Shown in pieces: positions 26,261 through 35,862 of a stretch of 47,500 nucleotides of DNA (position 1 is its first letter; each line of letters opens with the position of its first letter). Where the stretch lies: contig NZ_JAELTT010000011.1 of the NCBI RefSeq assembly GCF_016428975.1, positions 1 through 47,500 on the forward strand. The letters are read 5' to 3'. Origin of the DNA: Dyella sp. ASV21 (GTDB lineage Bacteria > Pseudomonadota > Gammaproteobacteria > Xanthomonadales > Rhodanobacteraceae). A program made the position numbers and the translations under genes. The notes under the pieces were generated by a model, which ran no database searches, was not told the DNA's origin, and worked only from the letters and a program-made list of their open reading frames with translations.

Positions 26261-26291
26261 AAAAAACGACGGCGCCCCAAGGGGCGCCGTC
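26261..26291 (-). terminator. Strong intrinsic terminator on the minus strand without an upstream gene
   Basis: GACGGCGCCCC (26268-26278) and GGGGCGCCGTC (26281-26291) form an 11-pair stem with an AA tip. On the minus strand it is followed by G and a run of seven U (the A-run ending at 26266). On the plus strand no U-run follows. The nearest minus-strand protein gene upstream is far beyond mnmG, so the terminator needs another transcript. Confidence 0.65.
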
Positions 26292-26417
26292 TTGCTTCCT
26301 CTCCCGGCACGCAATCGAACCCCTGTCGTTCGATCTCGGCGCGCGTTGTCGCGCAGCGTCTGCCCGTGAAAGTGCGTGGAAGTTGAAGCAGGAAGCATGC
26401 CAGGGCCTTGAGGCCCT
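26261..26417 (-). ncRNA. Candidate structured small RNA antisense to the mnmG leader
   Basis: Read on the minus strand, the region gives a hairpin AGGGCC-TCAA-GGCCCT (26402-26417). A closing stem GCTTCCT/AGGAAGC (26390-26396 with 26294-26300) then encloses two perfect hairpins, GCGCG-ACAA-CGCGC (26341-26354) and ATCGAA-N9-TTCGAT (26314-26334). The strong terminator at 26261-26291 follows. This order of several nested stems ending in an intrinsic terminator is what a ~150-190-nt sRNA would look like. No promoter was found with confidence, and it matches no RNA I know (not tmRNA, 6S, 4.5S or a tRNA). Confidence 0.35.
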
Positions 26418-26477
26418 TAGAGGCGCTACCATTAGCGTCGTATTTGGTCCATTCCTGCACATTCGGGGCAGTACGCC

Positions 26478-28355
26478 ATGTTTCACCCGACACCCTATGA
26501 CGTCATCGTGATCGGCGGCGGCCACGCCGGCACCGAGGCTGCCTTGGCTGCGGCCCGCACCGGCGCGCGCACGCTGCTGCTCAGCCACAACATCGAGACG
26601 ATTGGCCAGATGAGCTGTAACCCGGCCATCGGTGGCATCGGCAAGGGCCACCTGGTCAAGGAAATCGACGCCCTCGGCGGCGCCATGGCGCGTGCGGCGG
26701 ATCGCGCCGGCATCCAGTGGCGCACCTTGAACGCCTCCAAGGGACCGGCCGTGCGCGCCACGCGCTGCCAGGCCGACCGTGCGCTGTACAAGGCGGCGAT
26801 TCGCCAGATGGTGGAAACCCAGCCCAACCTGGAACTGTTCCAGCAGGCCGTGGACGACCTGATTCTGGAAGGCGCCCGCGTCACCGGCGTGGTGACCCAG
26901 ATGGGCCTGAAATTCCACGCACGCGCGGTGGTGCTCACCGCTGGCACCTTCCTCGCCGGCAAGATCCATATCGGCCCAGCGCAGTACGCGGGCGGCCGCG
27001 CCGGCGACCCCCCCGCCAGCACGCTGGCACAGAAGCTACGCGAGTTGCCGGTGGCCGCGGATCGACTCAAGACTGGCACACCGCCGCGTATCGACTTGCG
27101 GAGCATCGATTTCACCGGCCTGGAGGAACAGCCGGGCGACGATCCCGCCCCGGTGTTCTCCTATCTGGGCTCGCGCGCCGAACACCCGCGCCAGGTGAGC
27201 TGCTGGATTACCCACACCAGCGAACACACTCACGAACTGATCCGCAGCTCGCTCGATCGGTCGCCACTGTACAGCGGCCAGATCGAAGGCATCGGCCCGC
27301 GCTATTGCCCCTCGATCGAGGACAAGGTGGTGCGCTTCGCCGAGAAGAGTTCGCACCAGATTTTCATCGAGCCCGAAGGCCTGGACACCTTCGAGGTCTA
27401 CCCCAACGGCATCTCCACCTCGCTGCCCTATGACGTGCAGCTCGCCCTGGTGCGCTCCATCAAGGGCTTCGAGAACGCGCACATCACGCGACCCGGCTAC
27501 GCCATCGAATACGACTATTTCGATCCGCGCGGCCTGCATCCGTGGCTGGAAACCAAGACAATTGGCGGCTTGTACTTCGCCGGACAGATCAACGGCACCA
27601 CCGGCTACGAAGAAGCCGGCGCGCAAGGCTTGATCGCCGGCCTCAACGCCGCGCTCGCGGTGAAGGGCGAGACGCCGTGGTATCCGCGGCGCGATGAGGC
27701 GTATATCGGCGTGCTGATCGACGACCTCACCAGCAACGGCACCATCGAGCCGTACCGCATGTTCACTTCGCGTGCCGAGTACCGCCTGCACCTGCGCGAA
27801 GACAACGCTGACCTGCGCCTCACCGAAACGGGTCACCGCCTCGGCGTGGTGCCGCAGGCACGCTACGACGCCCTGCGCACCAAGCGTGACGCCGTGGAGC
27901 GCGAAACGCAGCGCCTGGGTTCGCTATGGGCCGCGCCAGCCAATGCGCTGGGAGCGAAGGTTACGCAGCACCTTGGTATCACGCTCAGCCGCGAGACGAA
28001 TGCGCTCGATCTGCTGCGTCGCCCCGAACTCGACTACGCCACCCTGACCACTGTGGAAGGCATCGGCCCGGCAGTGGACGATGCCGATGTCGCCGCGCAG
28101 GTCGAGGTACAGACCAAGTACGCCGGCTACCTGGAACGGCAGCGCGAGGAAATCGCGCGACAGCGGCGCCACGAACAGACCGCGATACCTGGCAGCTTCG
28201 ACTACGACAAGGTACGCGGGCTATCGGCCGAGGTGCTGCTCAAACTCAAGCGCGCGCAGCCGGAAACCATTGGCCAGGCGGCGCGCATCAGCGGCGTCAC
28301 GCCGGCGGCCATCTCGCTGCTGCTGGTGCACCTCAAGCGCCGCGACGCGGCGTGA
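26478..28355 (+). CDS. mnmG: tRNA uridine-5-carboxymethylaminomethyl(34) synthesis enzyme MnmG
   Basis: FAD-binding partner of MnmE (not in this window). Together they install the carboxymethylaminomethyl group at wobble U34 of several tRNAs. It is 625 residues, like E. coli MnmG (629). The FAD Rossmann motif [19 protein letters not shown] starts near residue 10, [14 protein letters not shown] and the [11 protein letters not shown] segment follow, and [14 protein letters not shown] marks the second FAD region. The helical C-terminal end ([17 protein letters not shown]) that contacts MnmE and tRNA is present. Its leader overlaps the structured minus-strand RNA candidate. A RDD-family gene follows after 78 bp. 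Confidence 0.96.
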   Translation: MFHPTPYDVIVIGGGHAGTEAALAAARTGARTLLLSHNIETIGQMSCNPAIGGIGKGHLVKEIDALGGAMARAADRAGIQWRTLNASKGPAVRATRCQADRALYKAAIRQMVETQPNLELFQQAVDDLILEGARVTGVVTQMGLKFHARAVVLTAGTFLAGKIHIGPAQYAGGRAGDPPASTLAQKLRELPVAADRLKTGTPPRIDLRSIDFTGLEEQPGDDPAPVFSYLGSRAEHPRQVSCWITHTSEHTHELIRSSLDRSPLYSGQIEGIGPRYCPSIEDKVVRFAEKSSHQIFIEPEGLDTFEVYPNGISTSLPYDVQLALVRSIKGFENAHITRPGYAIEYDYFDPRGLHPWLETKTIGGLYFAGQINGTTGYEEAGAQGLIAGLNAALAVKGETPWYPRRDEAYIGVLIDDLTSNGTIEPYRMFTSRAEYRLHLREDNADLRLTETGHRLGVVPQARYDALRTKRDAVERETQRLGSLWAAPANALGAKVTQHLGITLSRETNALDLLRRPELDYATLTTVEGIGPAVDDADVAAQVEVQTKYAGYLERQREEIARQRRHEQTAIPGSFDYDKVRGLSAEVLLKLKRAQPETIGQAARISGVTPAAISLLLVHLKRRDAA

Positions 28356-28433
28356 TATTCGAGCGGACCACGCGCCAAAGCCGCAGGTCCGCGTGGCATG
28401 ATGGGCGCCGTTGAGTTCATCGCGGAGTGCCTC

Positions 28434-29207
28434 ATGGAAGTCTGGATCGGTCGAGACGGCGAGCGACACGGCCCCTATAAGGAAGTGGACGTGCGCCAAT
28501 GGCTGCGCAGCGGCCAGCTGAGCGTGGACGATCTGGGCTGGTATGAGGGCATGACCGACTGGCAGCCGCTATCGCGTCTGTTCCCCGATGAGCGCGGTGC
28601 CCAGCCACCGGCCTTCACGCCACCGACAGCCGACACGGTGCCGCCCACTTACACCAGGGAAACGCCCACGCTGACCAGCTACGCGGGCTTCTGGAAGCGC
28701 CTTGGCGCCTACATACTGGACGCCCTGGTGCTATGGATTCCCAACATGCTGCTGGGCAGCCTGCTCGGTGCGAATCAGGCGGCTGAGGTCTATCTGCAGG
28801 CCAAGCTCGCGGCCGGCAACGACCCTCAGCTGGCACTGCAGGCGCTCGATGCCTATTTCAGCGCGATGGGCCCGGCCCTGCTCGCCCAGACTGTGGTTGG
28901 CTGGCTCTATTTCGCCGCGTGCGAAAGCTCGCCCTGGCAAGCCACGCTGGGCAAGCTCGCGCTCGGTATTCGGGTGACCGACCTGCAGGGCCAACGCATT
29001 AGTTTCGTGCGTGCCACGGGCCGGTATTTCGGCAAGCTGCTCAGCGCCTTCATGCTGTGCATCGGTTTCCTGATGGTTGCGTGGACGCAGCGCAAACAGG
29101 GTCTTCACGACATGCTGGCGCAAACCCTGGTGCTCAACGGTCGCGCCAACGAAGCACCGACGACCACGCACGATCCGCAGGAACGCAACAGCTCCATCAA
29201 TGCCTGA
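28434..29207 (+). CDS. GYF_2/RDD-domain membrane protein
   Basis: A 257-residue protein. Residues 1-50 form a GYF_2 (DUF4339) domain (VWIGRDGERHGPY, then WLRSGQLSVDDLGWYEGMTDWQPL), followed by a Pro/Thr linker. An RDD domain from about residue 80 (AGFWKRLGAYILDALVLW) has the Arg-Asp-Asp core and the later TLGKLALGIRVTD. There are about three membrane segments. The start at 28434 has GGAG seven bases upstream. GYF_2 modules bind proline-rich partners; RDD proteins are poorly known (some are Na+/H+ antiporters). Function is unknown. A hairpin ATGGCCAG/CTGGCCAT lies just after the stop. Confidence 0.88.
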   Translation: MEVWIGRDGERHGPYKEVDVRQWLRSGQLSVDDLGWYEGMTDWQPLSRLFPDERGAQPPAFTPPTADTVPPTYTRETPTLTSYAGFWKRLGAYILDALVLWIPNMLLGSLLGANQAAEVYLQAKLAAGNDPQLALQALDAYFSAMGPALLAQTVVGWLYFAACESSPWQATLGKLALGIRVTDLQGQRISFVRATGRYFGKLLSAFMLCIGFLMVAWTQRKQGLHDMLAQTLVLNGRANEAPTTTHDPQERNSSINA

Positions 29208-29652
29208 TGCCATGGCCAGACGCGCATGCGCCACCACGCCGCGCGCGCCTGGCCATCCTCGCGTGATCCGCGTCGCGCCCTGACGCCGCCGCTCAGCGAA
29301 GCGTGTACCGCCGATGGTTACACGCAGCGGCGCGTGAGACATGCGACGCGTGAGGTATCGCGCACCGGCGAGAACGCGCGCCTTCCATACATGCGCCCGG
29401 CCCAGCCACGAGGTACATCGTGTTGAGACGAACATCGACTCAACATCCAGTTCACGTTGCGCTCGCGCCCATAGCACGCATGCATGATCCGAGCCGGTCA
29501 GTTCCTGCCGTCGCCGGTTTGGCCATCGAGCCGTCCACATGGATACGGCTCGCGCCGGCCCCATACGCCGCTTATGACCAATGGCGGATGCGCCTGCCGT
29601 GGGCATCGGAGCAAGCTTGCAAACCGCAGGGGGCTGCGAACCAGGCATCGTC
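29208..29652. other. 445-bp intergenic region
   Basis: No gene seen. It begins with an 8-bp perfect inverted repeat ATGGCCAG/CTGGCCAT (29212-29219 and 29249-29256) that encloses the palindrome GCGCATGCGC (29222-29231). This is probably a 3' structure of the RDD gene without a T-run. The rest is featureless; several short open frames lack ribosome sites and family resemblance. Confidence 0.4.
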
Positions 29653-30384
29653 ATGGCCCAGTTTCAAGCGGATGGCGCATGGATCTATCACTGCGATGAC
29701 CTGCTCGTAGAGCCGCGCTCGCATCGACTGGAGCGCGCCGGCACACCGCTATCGGTGGAGCCCAAGGCGTACACCGTGCTGATGGTGTTGCTTCAACAAG
29801 CCGGCGAAGTGGTAAGCAAGGATGAGCTGCTCGATGCGGCCTGGGGCCATCGGCACGTTACGCCAGGCGTGCTGACGCGGGCCGTTTCGCAATTACGCCA
29901 CTCGCTCGGCGACTGCGCAACGTCTCCCCGCTACATCGCCACGGTGCATAGTCTCGGCTATCGCTTTATCGGCGAGGTGCATCGCATACCGGTGATGCCG
30001 CTGGCGCTCACTGACGAGGCACCCACAGCTACGACCAGCTTGACGGATACGCAGACCCCGCGTGGACACCTTCCGCCACCGCCCCCCATGCGTCCCGCGC
30101 CGCCCCTGCAATGGCTGGCGGCCCTGCTTACGGTGGCGGTGATCGTGGCCATGCTGGCGGCGGTGAGCCTGTGGCATGCGCCCAGCGATCGGCTGTCCTC
30201 GCCCCATGTGCTGCCGCGCCCCGCGCTGGTACTGATACCGATGGCCCACACCCTGAGCCAGCATGCGCGCCGCTGGCCACGCGCCCACCGCATGGCCTCT
30301 GATTACCCTGGCGATGGCTTGTCGGCGCATGCCGCCGGTTTCCTGCGCCTGCGTCCTGAACAGGCGCCGGCGGCACGCGACTGA
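29653..30384 (+). CDS. Short CadC-like winged-helix regulator with one membrane segment
   Basis: A 243-residue protein. Residues ~12-105 form an OmpR/PhoB-type winged helix ([12 protein letters not shown], then [32 protein letters not shown], and the recognition helix and wing [12 protein letters not shown]...[12 protein letters not shown]). A Thr/Pro-rich linker precedes one hydrophobic segment (~155-176: [21 protein letters not shown]). Only about 65 residues follow, where CadC or TPR-type relatives have several hundred. The start at 29653 has AGG nine bases upstream. The tail looks low-complexity and Arg-rich, so this may be a natural short form or a decayed one. It has no target operon nearby. 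Confidence 0.78.
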   Translation: MAQFQADGAWIYHCDDLLVEPRSHRLERAGTPLSVEPKAYTVLMVLLQQAGEVVSKDELLDAAWGHRHVTPGVLTRAVSQLRHSLGDCATSPRYIATVHSLGYRFIGEVHRIPVMPLALTDEAPTATTSLTDTQTPRGHLPPPPPMRPAPPLQWLAALLTVAVIVAMLAAVSLWHAPSDRLSSPHVLPRPALVLIPMAHTLSQHARRWPRAHRMASDYPGDGLSAHAAGFLRLRPEQAPAARD

Positions 30385-30475
30385 GCCCACGCATCGACTT
30401 GCTATCATCGGGCGTCCGGCAGCTCGCTTTGGCGGCTTGCCGACTTGTCGAACGCACAGGAATCGCTTCAGCCTC

Positions 30476-32803
30476 ATGCTCAGCATCGAACAACGTATTG
30501 CCCAGGACATCGCCGCCAAGTCGGACCAGGTGCGCGCCGCAGTGGATCTGCTCGACGGTGGCGCCACCGTGCCGTTCATCGCTCGCTACCGTAAGGAAGC
30601 GACTGGCGGACTCGACGACACGCAGCTGCGCATGCTGGAAGAACGCCTGCGCTATCTGCGCGAGCTGGAAGATCGCCGCGACGCGATCCTTGCCAGCATC
30701 GAGGAACAGGGCAAGCTCAGCGATGCGCTGAAGGGCGACATCCTCGCCGCCGACACCAAGGCGCGCCTGGAAGACCTTTACCTGCCGTACAAGCCCAAGC
30801 GCCGCACCAAAGCGCAGATTGCGCGGGAAGCTGGTCTGGAGCCGCTGGCCATCGGCCTGCGCGAGGACCCCACGCAATCCCCCGAGGTCGTTGCTGCCGC
30901 CTTCGTGGACGCCGAAAAGGGTGTGGCCGACGTACGCGCCGCACTGGACGGCGCCCGCGCGATCCTGATGGAAAGCATCGCCGAAGACGCCACCCTGCTG
31001 GGCGAACTGCGCGACTGGTTGTGGGACAAGGGACAGATCCGCGCCAAGGTGGTGCAAGGCAAGGAGAACGAAGGCGCCAAGTTCCGCGACTACTTCGACC
31101 ACGTCGAGCCGATCGGCAAGATTCCCTCGCACCGCCTGCTGGCGTTGATGCGCGCGCGCAACGAGGGTGTGATCGAGCTGGAGCTGGCTCCCGCGCTGGA
31201 CATGGAGCAGGGCCACCAGGAGGGCGAAGGTCGCGTGGCATCGCGCGCCGGCATCCTGGATCGCGGTCGCCCCGCCGATGCATGGTTGCGTGAAACGGTG
31301 CGCCTGACCTGGCGCGTGAAGCTGCACCTGCACCTTACGCTGGACCTGTTCGGCCGCGTGCGCGAAGGCGCCGAGGACGAAGCCATTCGCGTGTTCGGCG
31401 ACAACCTCAAGGATTTGATGCTGGCCGCACCGGCCGGCGCCAAGACCGTGATGGGCCTGGACCCGGGTATCCGCACCGGCGTGAAAGTGGCCGTGGTCGA
31501 CCCCACCGGCAAGCTGCTTGCCACCGACACCATTTATCCGCACGAGCCGCGCAATCAGTGGGATCAGTCGATCCAGCGCCTGGCCCTGCTCAGCAAGCAG
31601 CACGGCGTGAACCTGATTGCCATCGGCAACGGCACCGCCTCGCGTGAAACCGACAAGTTGGCCGGCGAAGTGATGAAGAAGCACGCCGACCTCAAGCTCT
31701 CCAAGATCGTGGTGAGCGAAGCGGGCGCATCGGTGTATTCGGCCTCCGAAACCGCGGCCAAGGAATTCCCGGAGCTGGACGTGAGTTTGCGTGGCGCGGT
31801 GTCCATCGCGCGCCGCCTGCAGGATCCGCTGGCCGAGCTGGTGAAGATCGAACCGAAGGCCATTGGCGTGGGTCAGTACCAGCACGACGTTAACCAGGTG
31901 AAGCTGGCGCGCGCACTGGATGCCAAGGTCGAGGACTGCGTGAATGCGGTGGGCGTGGATGTGAACACCGCTTCGGCCGCGCTGCTCTCGCGCGTGGCCG
32001 GCCTCTCGCCCAGCGTGGCCGAGAACGTGGTGAAGCATCGCGATGCCAACGGCCCGTTCGCCAACCGCAAGGCCCTGCTCAAGGTGCCGCGTCTGGGCGA
32101 CAAGGCGTTCGAACAGTGCGCCGGCTTCCTGCGCGTACCCAATGGCGACAACCCGCTGGATGCCAGCGCGGTGCACCCGGAAGCCTATCCGGTGGTGGAG
32201 CGCATCATTGCCCAGTGCGGCCGCGAGGTGCGCAACATCATCGGCGACACTGGCTTCCTGCGCGGCCTGAAGGCCGAGCAGTTCACCGACGAAACGTTCG
32301 GCCTGCCGACCGTGCGCGACATCCTCAAGGAACTGGAGAAGCCGGGCCGTGATCCGCGCCCGGAGTTCGTCGCCCCCAGCTTCGCCGAAGGCGTGGAAGA
32401 CCTGAAGGACCTGCGCCCCGGCATGGTGCTGGAAGGCCGCGTAACCAATGTGGCGGCGTTCGGCGCCTTCGTGGACATCGGCGTGCACCAGGATGGCCTG
32501 GTACACGTGTCGGCCCTCTCGCATACCTTCGTGAAGGATCCGCGCGATGCGGTGAAGGCGGGCGACATCGTGAAGGTCAAGGTGATGGAGGTGGACCTGC
32601 CGCGCCAGCGCATCGGCCTGTCCATGCGCCTGGACGACGAACCGGGCCAGCAGGCTCGCGGCGGCCGCCCGGCAGGCAGCAACGATGCCCGCGCTCCTCG
32701 CGACAACCGTGGCCCGCGACCGGGCGCCCAAGCCCCCAAGGCTGCTCCGGCACCGGCCAATAGCGCCTTTGCCGATGCCCTTTCGCGCGCCATGAAGCGC
32801 TAA
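30476..32803 (+). CDS. tex: Transcription accessory protein Tex
   Basis: A 775-residue RNA-binding protein conserved across bacteria and implicated in transcription and RNA metabolism. It has an N-terminal helical/HTH part ([16 protein letters not shown], then [17 protein letters not shown]), a YqgF/RNase-H-like domain ([17 protein letters not shown], ~residue 327 on), a helix-hairpin-helix region (~490-560: [15 protein letters not shown]) and an S1 domain (~645-720: [26 protein letters not shown]). The tail is Ala/Pro/Arg-rich. The start is chosen where homology begins; a -10-like TATCAT (30403-30408) lies 68 bp upstream. A strong terminator follows the stop. Confidence 0.96.
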   Translation: MLSIEQRIAQDIAAKSDQVRAAVDLLDGGATVPFIARYRKEATGGLDDTQLRMLEERLRYLRELEDRRDAILASIEEQGKLSDALKGDILAADTKARLEDLYLPYKPKRRTKAQIAREAGLEPLAIGLREDPTQSPEVVAAAFVDAEKGVADVRAALDGARAILMESIAEDATLLGELRDWLWDKGQIRAKVVQGKENEGAKFRDYFDHVEPIGKIPSHRLLALMRARNEGVIELELAPALDMEQGHQEGEGRVASRAGILDRGRPADAWLRETVRLTWRVKLHLHLTLDLFGRVREGAEDEAIRVFGDNLKDLMLAAPAGAKTVMGLDPGIRTGVKVAVVDPTGKLLATDTIYPHEPRNQWDQSIQRLALLSKQHGVNLIAIGNGTASRETDKLAGEVMKKHADLKLSKIVVSEAGASVYSASETAAKEFPELDVSLRGAVSIARRLQDPLAELVKIEPKAIGVGQYQHDVNQVKLARALDAKVEDCVNAVGVDVNTASAALLSRVAGLSPSVAENVVKHRDANGPFANRKALLKVPRLGDKAFEQCAGFLRVPNGDNPLDASAVHPEAYPVVERIIAQCGREVRNIIGDTGFLRGLKAEQFTDETFGLPTVRDILKELEKPGRDPRPEFVAPSFAEGVEDLKDLRPGMVLEGRVTNVAAFGAFVDIGVHQDGLVHVSALSHTFVKDPRDAVKAGDIVKVKVMEVDLPRQRIGLSMRLDDEPGQQARGGRPAGSNDARAPRDNRGPRPGAQAPKAAPAPANSAFADALSRAMKR

Positions 32804-32824
32804 GCCGCGCCTTCCGCCGTACTC

Positions 32825-32858
32825 ACGGGGGCGACCGCCAGCCGGTCGCCCCCGTTTT
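32825..32858 (+). terminator. Intrinsic terminator of tex
   Basis: ACGGGGGCGACCG (32825-32837) pairs perfectly with CGGTCGCCCCCGT (32843-32855) around a five-base loop and is followed by TTTTG. It lies 22 bp after the tex stop. Confidence 0.88.
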
Positions 32859-32952
32859 GTTGCAGGTTCCTTCGATGCATCGCACGCTGGCGCGATGCGG
32901 CGCAGCATGCGCACACGTACGGGCTTGCATTACCGTAACAAGGGAATAACAA

Positions 32953-34839
32953 ATGGCTACCCAGCCCAGGAGCGTTATCGTCATGCCTCGTCTTCGCCTA
33001 CTCGCGGGCGCCGTCACCACGGCCCTGCTCTTCAGTTCCCATGCGTTCGCCGCCGACAACCGGTTCGACAACGTCGTGGTATTCGGCGACAGCTTGAGCG
33101 ATGCCGGCAATATTTCGCTGAAGTATTTCCCGAACAACCAGCCGCCGACCCGCTTCACCACCAATCCGGGTTCCACCGCCGTCGAGAACGTCGCCAAGGC
33201 GCTTGGCTTTCCCATCGCGCCGTCGCAGGCCGGTGGTACGGATTACGCCTGGGGTGGTGCCGGCCTGATCAACAACGCCACCACGCTGGCCATCCAGAAC
33301 ATTCCGCAGCAGTTGCAGGCTTACCTGGCCAGCACCGGCGGCAAGGCGGATCCGCGCACGCTCTATCAGGTGTGGGGTGGTGCCAATGACATCTTCTACC
33401 TCACCGGTGCCTATACCGACAGCAACACCATTGCCGCGGGAACGGCAGCTGCCGCCGCGGCCGAAGTAAAGCTGCTGGGTAGCCTGCAGGCGGCTGGCGC
33501 CAAGTACGTGGTGGTGTACAACCTGCCCGATATTGGCAAGACGCCGGAGAGCATCGCGGGCGGCGCCGCCGCGCAGTCCGGCGGCACGCAGCTGTCACTG
33601 GTGTACAACGGCGTGCTCCAGGCCGGCATTACCCAGCTCAGCAACAACGGCCTCAACATCATCCCGGTCAACACCTTCGCGCTGATCAACGAAGTGGTGG
33701 CCAATCCGTCGGCGTTCGGCTTCACCAACGTCACCCAGCCGGCCTGCGGCGTGGGCTCCAGTTCGGTGGCGTGCGGTCCGCAGGGTTCGAACCTGCCGTT
33801 CCATTACCCGGCCGGCGCGGACCAGACCTATCTGTTCGCCGATGGCGTACACCCGAGCACGGCTGCTGACGCCATGCTGGGTCAGTACGTGATGTCGATC
33901 ATCAACGCACCGGGCTACGCCTCGCTGCTGGCCGAAGCGCCGCTCGCGTCGATCTCGGCGCAGAACCGCGCGATCCGCAACCAGATGCTGGCCGATGGCC
34001 AGGGCAGCGACACCCGCGTGTTCGCCAGCGTCGATTATGGCGATCAGCGCTTTGACGGCAGCACCAGCTCGCCGCGCACCACCAGCAACAACGTCAACCT
34101 TACCGTTGGCGCGGATGTGCGCTTCAACGACAACCTGTCCGGCGGCGTGTCGATGAACATCGGCCAGCACAATGCCGACTTCACCGGTGGTGGCGGCTAC
34201 AAGCTGCAGGATGTGTCGGGCCTGGGTTACCTCACCTATCACCAGGGCGGTGGCTACATCGGCGGCTATGTCGATTTCGGTCAGGACAATTTCTCCGACA
34301 TCGAGCGCCGCATCGAGCTGGGCAATTACCAGCGCACCGAGTCCGCCAAGGCAGACGGCAACCACCTGGGTGGTGGCATCACCGGCGGCTGGTGGTTCGA
34401 CGTGTCGAGCCTGCGCACGGGCCCGTTCGCCACGGTGGAATGGCAGACGGTCAAGGTCAATGGCTACAACGAAAGCGGTGACGACAGCAGCGCGATGTGG
34501 TTCGGCAGCCAGCAGCGCGATTCGTTGCTCTCCACGCTGGGCTGGCGCGTGCAGGGTCACTGGCAGGCCGGCAGCGTGATGCTGACGCCGTACGCCGAAG
34601 TGGCCTGGAACCATGACAGCAAGGCCGATCCGCGCATGATCACCGCGGGCCTCAACAGCATGCCGGGCAGCTTCAGCCTCGCCGGCTTCAGCCCGGACAA
34701 GACCTGGGGCACCGCCGACGTCGGCCTGGGCGCGCAGTTCAGCCAGTCCTTCACCGGCTGGCTGGGTTACAGCGGCCGCTTCAGCGACAGCAGCCAGAAG
34801 TACGACAGCGTGAACCTGGGCCTGAAGTACGCCTTCTAA
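32953..34839 (+). CDS. GDSL esterase/lipase autotransporter (EstA-like)
   Basis: A 628-residue outer-membrane protein. A signal peptide ends at SSHAFA (residue 33). The SGNH-hydrolase passenger has the catalytic serine S47 in VVFGDSLSD, the asparagine of WGGANDIF and the acid-base pair D297 and H300 in FADGVHPS. From about residue 350 to the end there is an autotransporter beta-barrel, rich in alternating aromatic and Gly residues, ending in the membrane-insertion signal ...NLGLKYAF. This fits EstA-type esterases displayed on the cell surface; substrates are probably lipids or esters. The ATG at 32953 has AAGGGA seven bases upstream; an in-frame ATG ten codons later also precedes the signal peptide. 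Confidence 0.93.
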   Translation: MATQPRSVIVMPRLRLLAGAVTTALLFSSHAFAADNRFDNVVVFGDSLSDAGNISLKYFPNNQPPTRFTTNPGSTAVENVAKALGFPIAPSQAGGTDYAWGGAGLINNATTLAIQNIPQQLQAYLASTGGKADPRTLYQVWGGANDIFYLTGAYTDSNTIAAGTAAAAAAEVKLLGSLQAAGAKYVVVYNLPDIGKTPESIAGGAAAQSGGTQLSLVYNGVLQAGITQLSNNGLNIIPVNTFALINEVVANPSAFGFTNVTQPACGVGSSSVACGPQGSNLPFHYPAGADQTYLFADGVHPSTAADAMLGQYVMSIINAPGYASLLAEAPLASISAQNRAIRNQMLADGQGSDTRVFASVDYGDQRFDGSTSSPRTTSNNVNLTVGADVRFNDNLSGGVSMNIGQHNADFTGGGGYKLQDVSGLGYLTYHQGGGYIGGYVDFGQDNFSDIERRIELGNYQRTESAKADGNHLGGGITGGWWFDVSSLRTGPFATVEWQTVKVNGYNESGDDSSAMWFGSQQRDSLLSTLGWRVQGHWQAGSVMLTPYAEVAWNHDSKADPRMITAGLNSMPGSFSLAGFSPDKTWGTADVGLGAQFSQSFTGWLGYSGRFSDSSQKYDSVNLGLKYAF

Positions 34840-34867
34840 GCCGCCCAGCTCATCGCAAGGCCCAAAA

Positions 34868-34896
34868 GGCCGTCCGCGCAAGCGGGCGGCCTTTTT
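34868..34896 (+). terminator. Intrinsic terminator of the GDSL autotransporter gene
   Basis: GGCCGTCCGC (34868-34877) pairs with GCGGGCGGCC (34882-34891) around GCAA, with one G-U pair, followed by TTTTT. Confidence 0.88.
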
Positions 34897-34932
34897 CCTG
34901 GGCAACCCGCTTATCGGGGAAATCATGGGCAA

Positions 34933-34964
34933 CAAAAAAGCCGCCTGCTTGCGCAAGCGGCTTT
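34933..34964 (-). terminator. Intrinsic terminator of the YbaY-like lipoprotein gene
   Basis: On the minus strand, AAAGCCGC and GCGGCTTT (34957-34964 with 34937-34944) flank an inner CTTGCGCAAG palindrome and are followed by a U-run (A-run 34934-34939). It lies 25 bp after the minus-strand stop at 34990. Confidence 0.82.
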
Positions 34965-34989
34965 GATGGTGACGACCGAACCGGAGGGC

Positions 34990-35862
34990 TTACTTGCCCT
35001 TGCCGTTGGTCGCCAGGCTGAGGATCGACTGGGCCTGCTTCTGCAGGCTGCCCGCGTCGTCATCGCTCAGCGGAGAGGTCTTGCCGCCGGCTTCGGCGGT
35101 CTTGAGCACCAGCGTGCCGTCCTGGGCCCAGGCCGCGCGCTCGGTCGAGGTCGGCTTGGCGTCCTTGCTCGACTTCTTTTGCTGCACGACCACCCACGGC
35201 TTGCCGTCCTTGTAGGCGTAATCGGTGCTGGTGAAGCCCTTGTCGCCGTAGTCCACCTGCTCGCGGATGAACTTCACTTCGCCCGCCTCACGGAACACCT
35301 GCCAGCCACGCGACACCTTGTCGTCCAGCTTGGTGCCGCTGCTGATCTTCATGCCGCCGATCTGCTTCTGCACGGCGGTGAAGGCAGCCAGTTCCTTCTC
35401 GCCAGCGGTCTGCTCGCCCACCAGCTGGATGTTCACCTGCATCGGTGCACCCTTGGTCAGCACCTGGGTCTGCAGCGGCGGGGTGTAGTGACGGTCGCCA
35501 TCGACCAGGTCGGCCTTGAGCACATACAGGCCAGCCGGGTTCACGTCCGCCGGATTGAATTCCAGTTCGAACGACAGCGGGAACGTGTTGGCGGAGTCCA
35601 CCGACTTGGTGGCCAGCGGCTGCGCGTCCTGGGTGGACACGTCGATCAGGGTCAGCTGCAGCTTGGCGGCCGGCGACACCTGGGCGGCGTCACGCAGCGT
35701 CACCTGACCGGTGATCGCGTTGGCCTTGGCCGGAGCGGCCGCACCCGTGGAGCCGGACGGAGCGGTACCCGGAGCGGCGCCCTGGGAGGAATCGGAAGAA
35801 TTGCCGCAACCGGCGAGAGCCAGTGCCGCAACCGACATCAGCGACCAAACCAACCTGCGCAT
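34990..35862 (-). CDS. YbaY-family lipoprotein with extended C-terminal half
   Basis: A 290-residue lipoprotein. The signal peptide MRRLVWSLMSVAALALAGC has its lipid-bearing cysteine at C19. A Ser/Gly/Ala linker follows. Residues ~47-150 resemble the YbaY/YscW domain (ITGQVTLRDAAQVSPAAKLQLTL, then PLSFELEFNPADVN...YVLKADLVDGD), a beta-sandwich found in outer-membrane lipoproteins. Residues ~155-290 form a second region (GWQVFREAGEVKFIREQVDYGDKG, then PWVVVQQKKS) that I do not recognise; YbaY itself is about 190 residues. AGAGG lies eight bases before the ATG. Function is unknown; the YscW link to type III secretion is only a fold relationship. Confidence 0.78.
   Translation of the reverse strand: MRRLVWSLMSVAALALAGCGNSSDSSQGAAPGTAPSGSTGAAAPAKANAITGQVTLRDAAQVSPAAKLQLTLIDVSTQDAQPLATKSVDSANTFPLSFELEFNPADVNPAGLYVLKADLVDGDRHYTPPLQTQVLTKGAPMQVNIQLVGEQTAGEKELAAFTAVQKQIGGMKISSGTKLDDKVSRGWQVFREAGEVKFIREQVDYGDKGFTSTDYAYKDGKPWVVVQQKKSSKDAKPTSTERAAWAQDGTLVLKTAEAGGKTSPLSDDDAGSLQKQAQSILSLATNGKGK

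Larger units (their letters stand above)
25917..26477. other. 561-bp intergenic region upstream of mnmG
   Basis: No convincing protein gene. It holds a perfect AGGAGG ribosome-site-like sequence (25955-25960) eight bases before a six-codon frame MDVPAM (25968-25988), a 13-bp inverted repeat (26156-26218), a small hairpin GCGCCT-CC-AGGCGC (26240-26253), a minus-strand terminator (26261-26291), further hairpins up to 26417, and a -10-like TACCAT (26427-26432) that could serve mnmG. Open frames on both strands here are Arg/Pro-rich and unlike real proteins. Confidence 0.5.

Noticed and set aside
26300-26335. tRNA-like TTCGAT segment (ATCGAAC...GTTCGAT) near the mnmG leader
   Set aside because: The flanking bases do not form a T-stem or acceptor stem and no anticodon arm is present; it is a simple hairpin.
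25985-26386. 133-codon plus-strand open frame starting MMMITFC
   Set aside because: Composition unlike real proteins and it crosses the inverted repeat and terminator; no family match by eye.
26136-26493. Minus-strand open frames of 84-277 codons in the mnmG gap
   Set aside because: Arg/Pro-rich, no ribosome sites, and they run through a terminator and several hairpins.
30128-32914. 928-codon open frame antisense to tex
   Set aside because: It is a mirror of GC-rich codon bias in tex; the protein is His/Ala/Arg-rich with no family pattern, whereas tex has clear domains.
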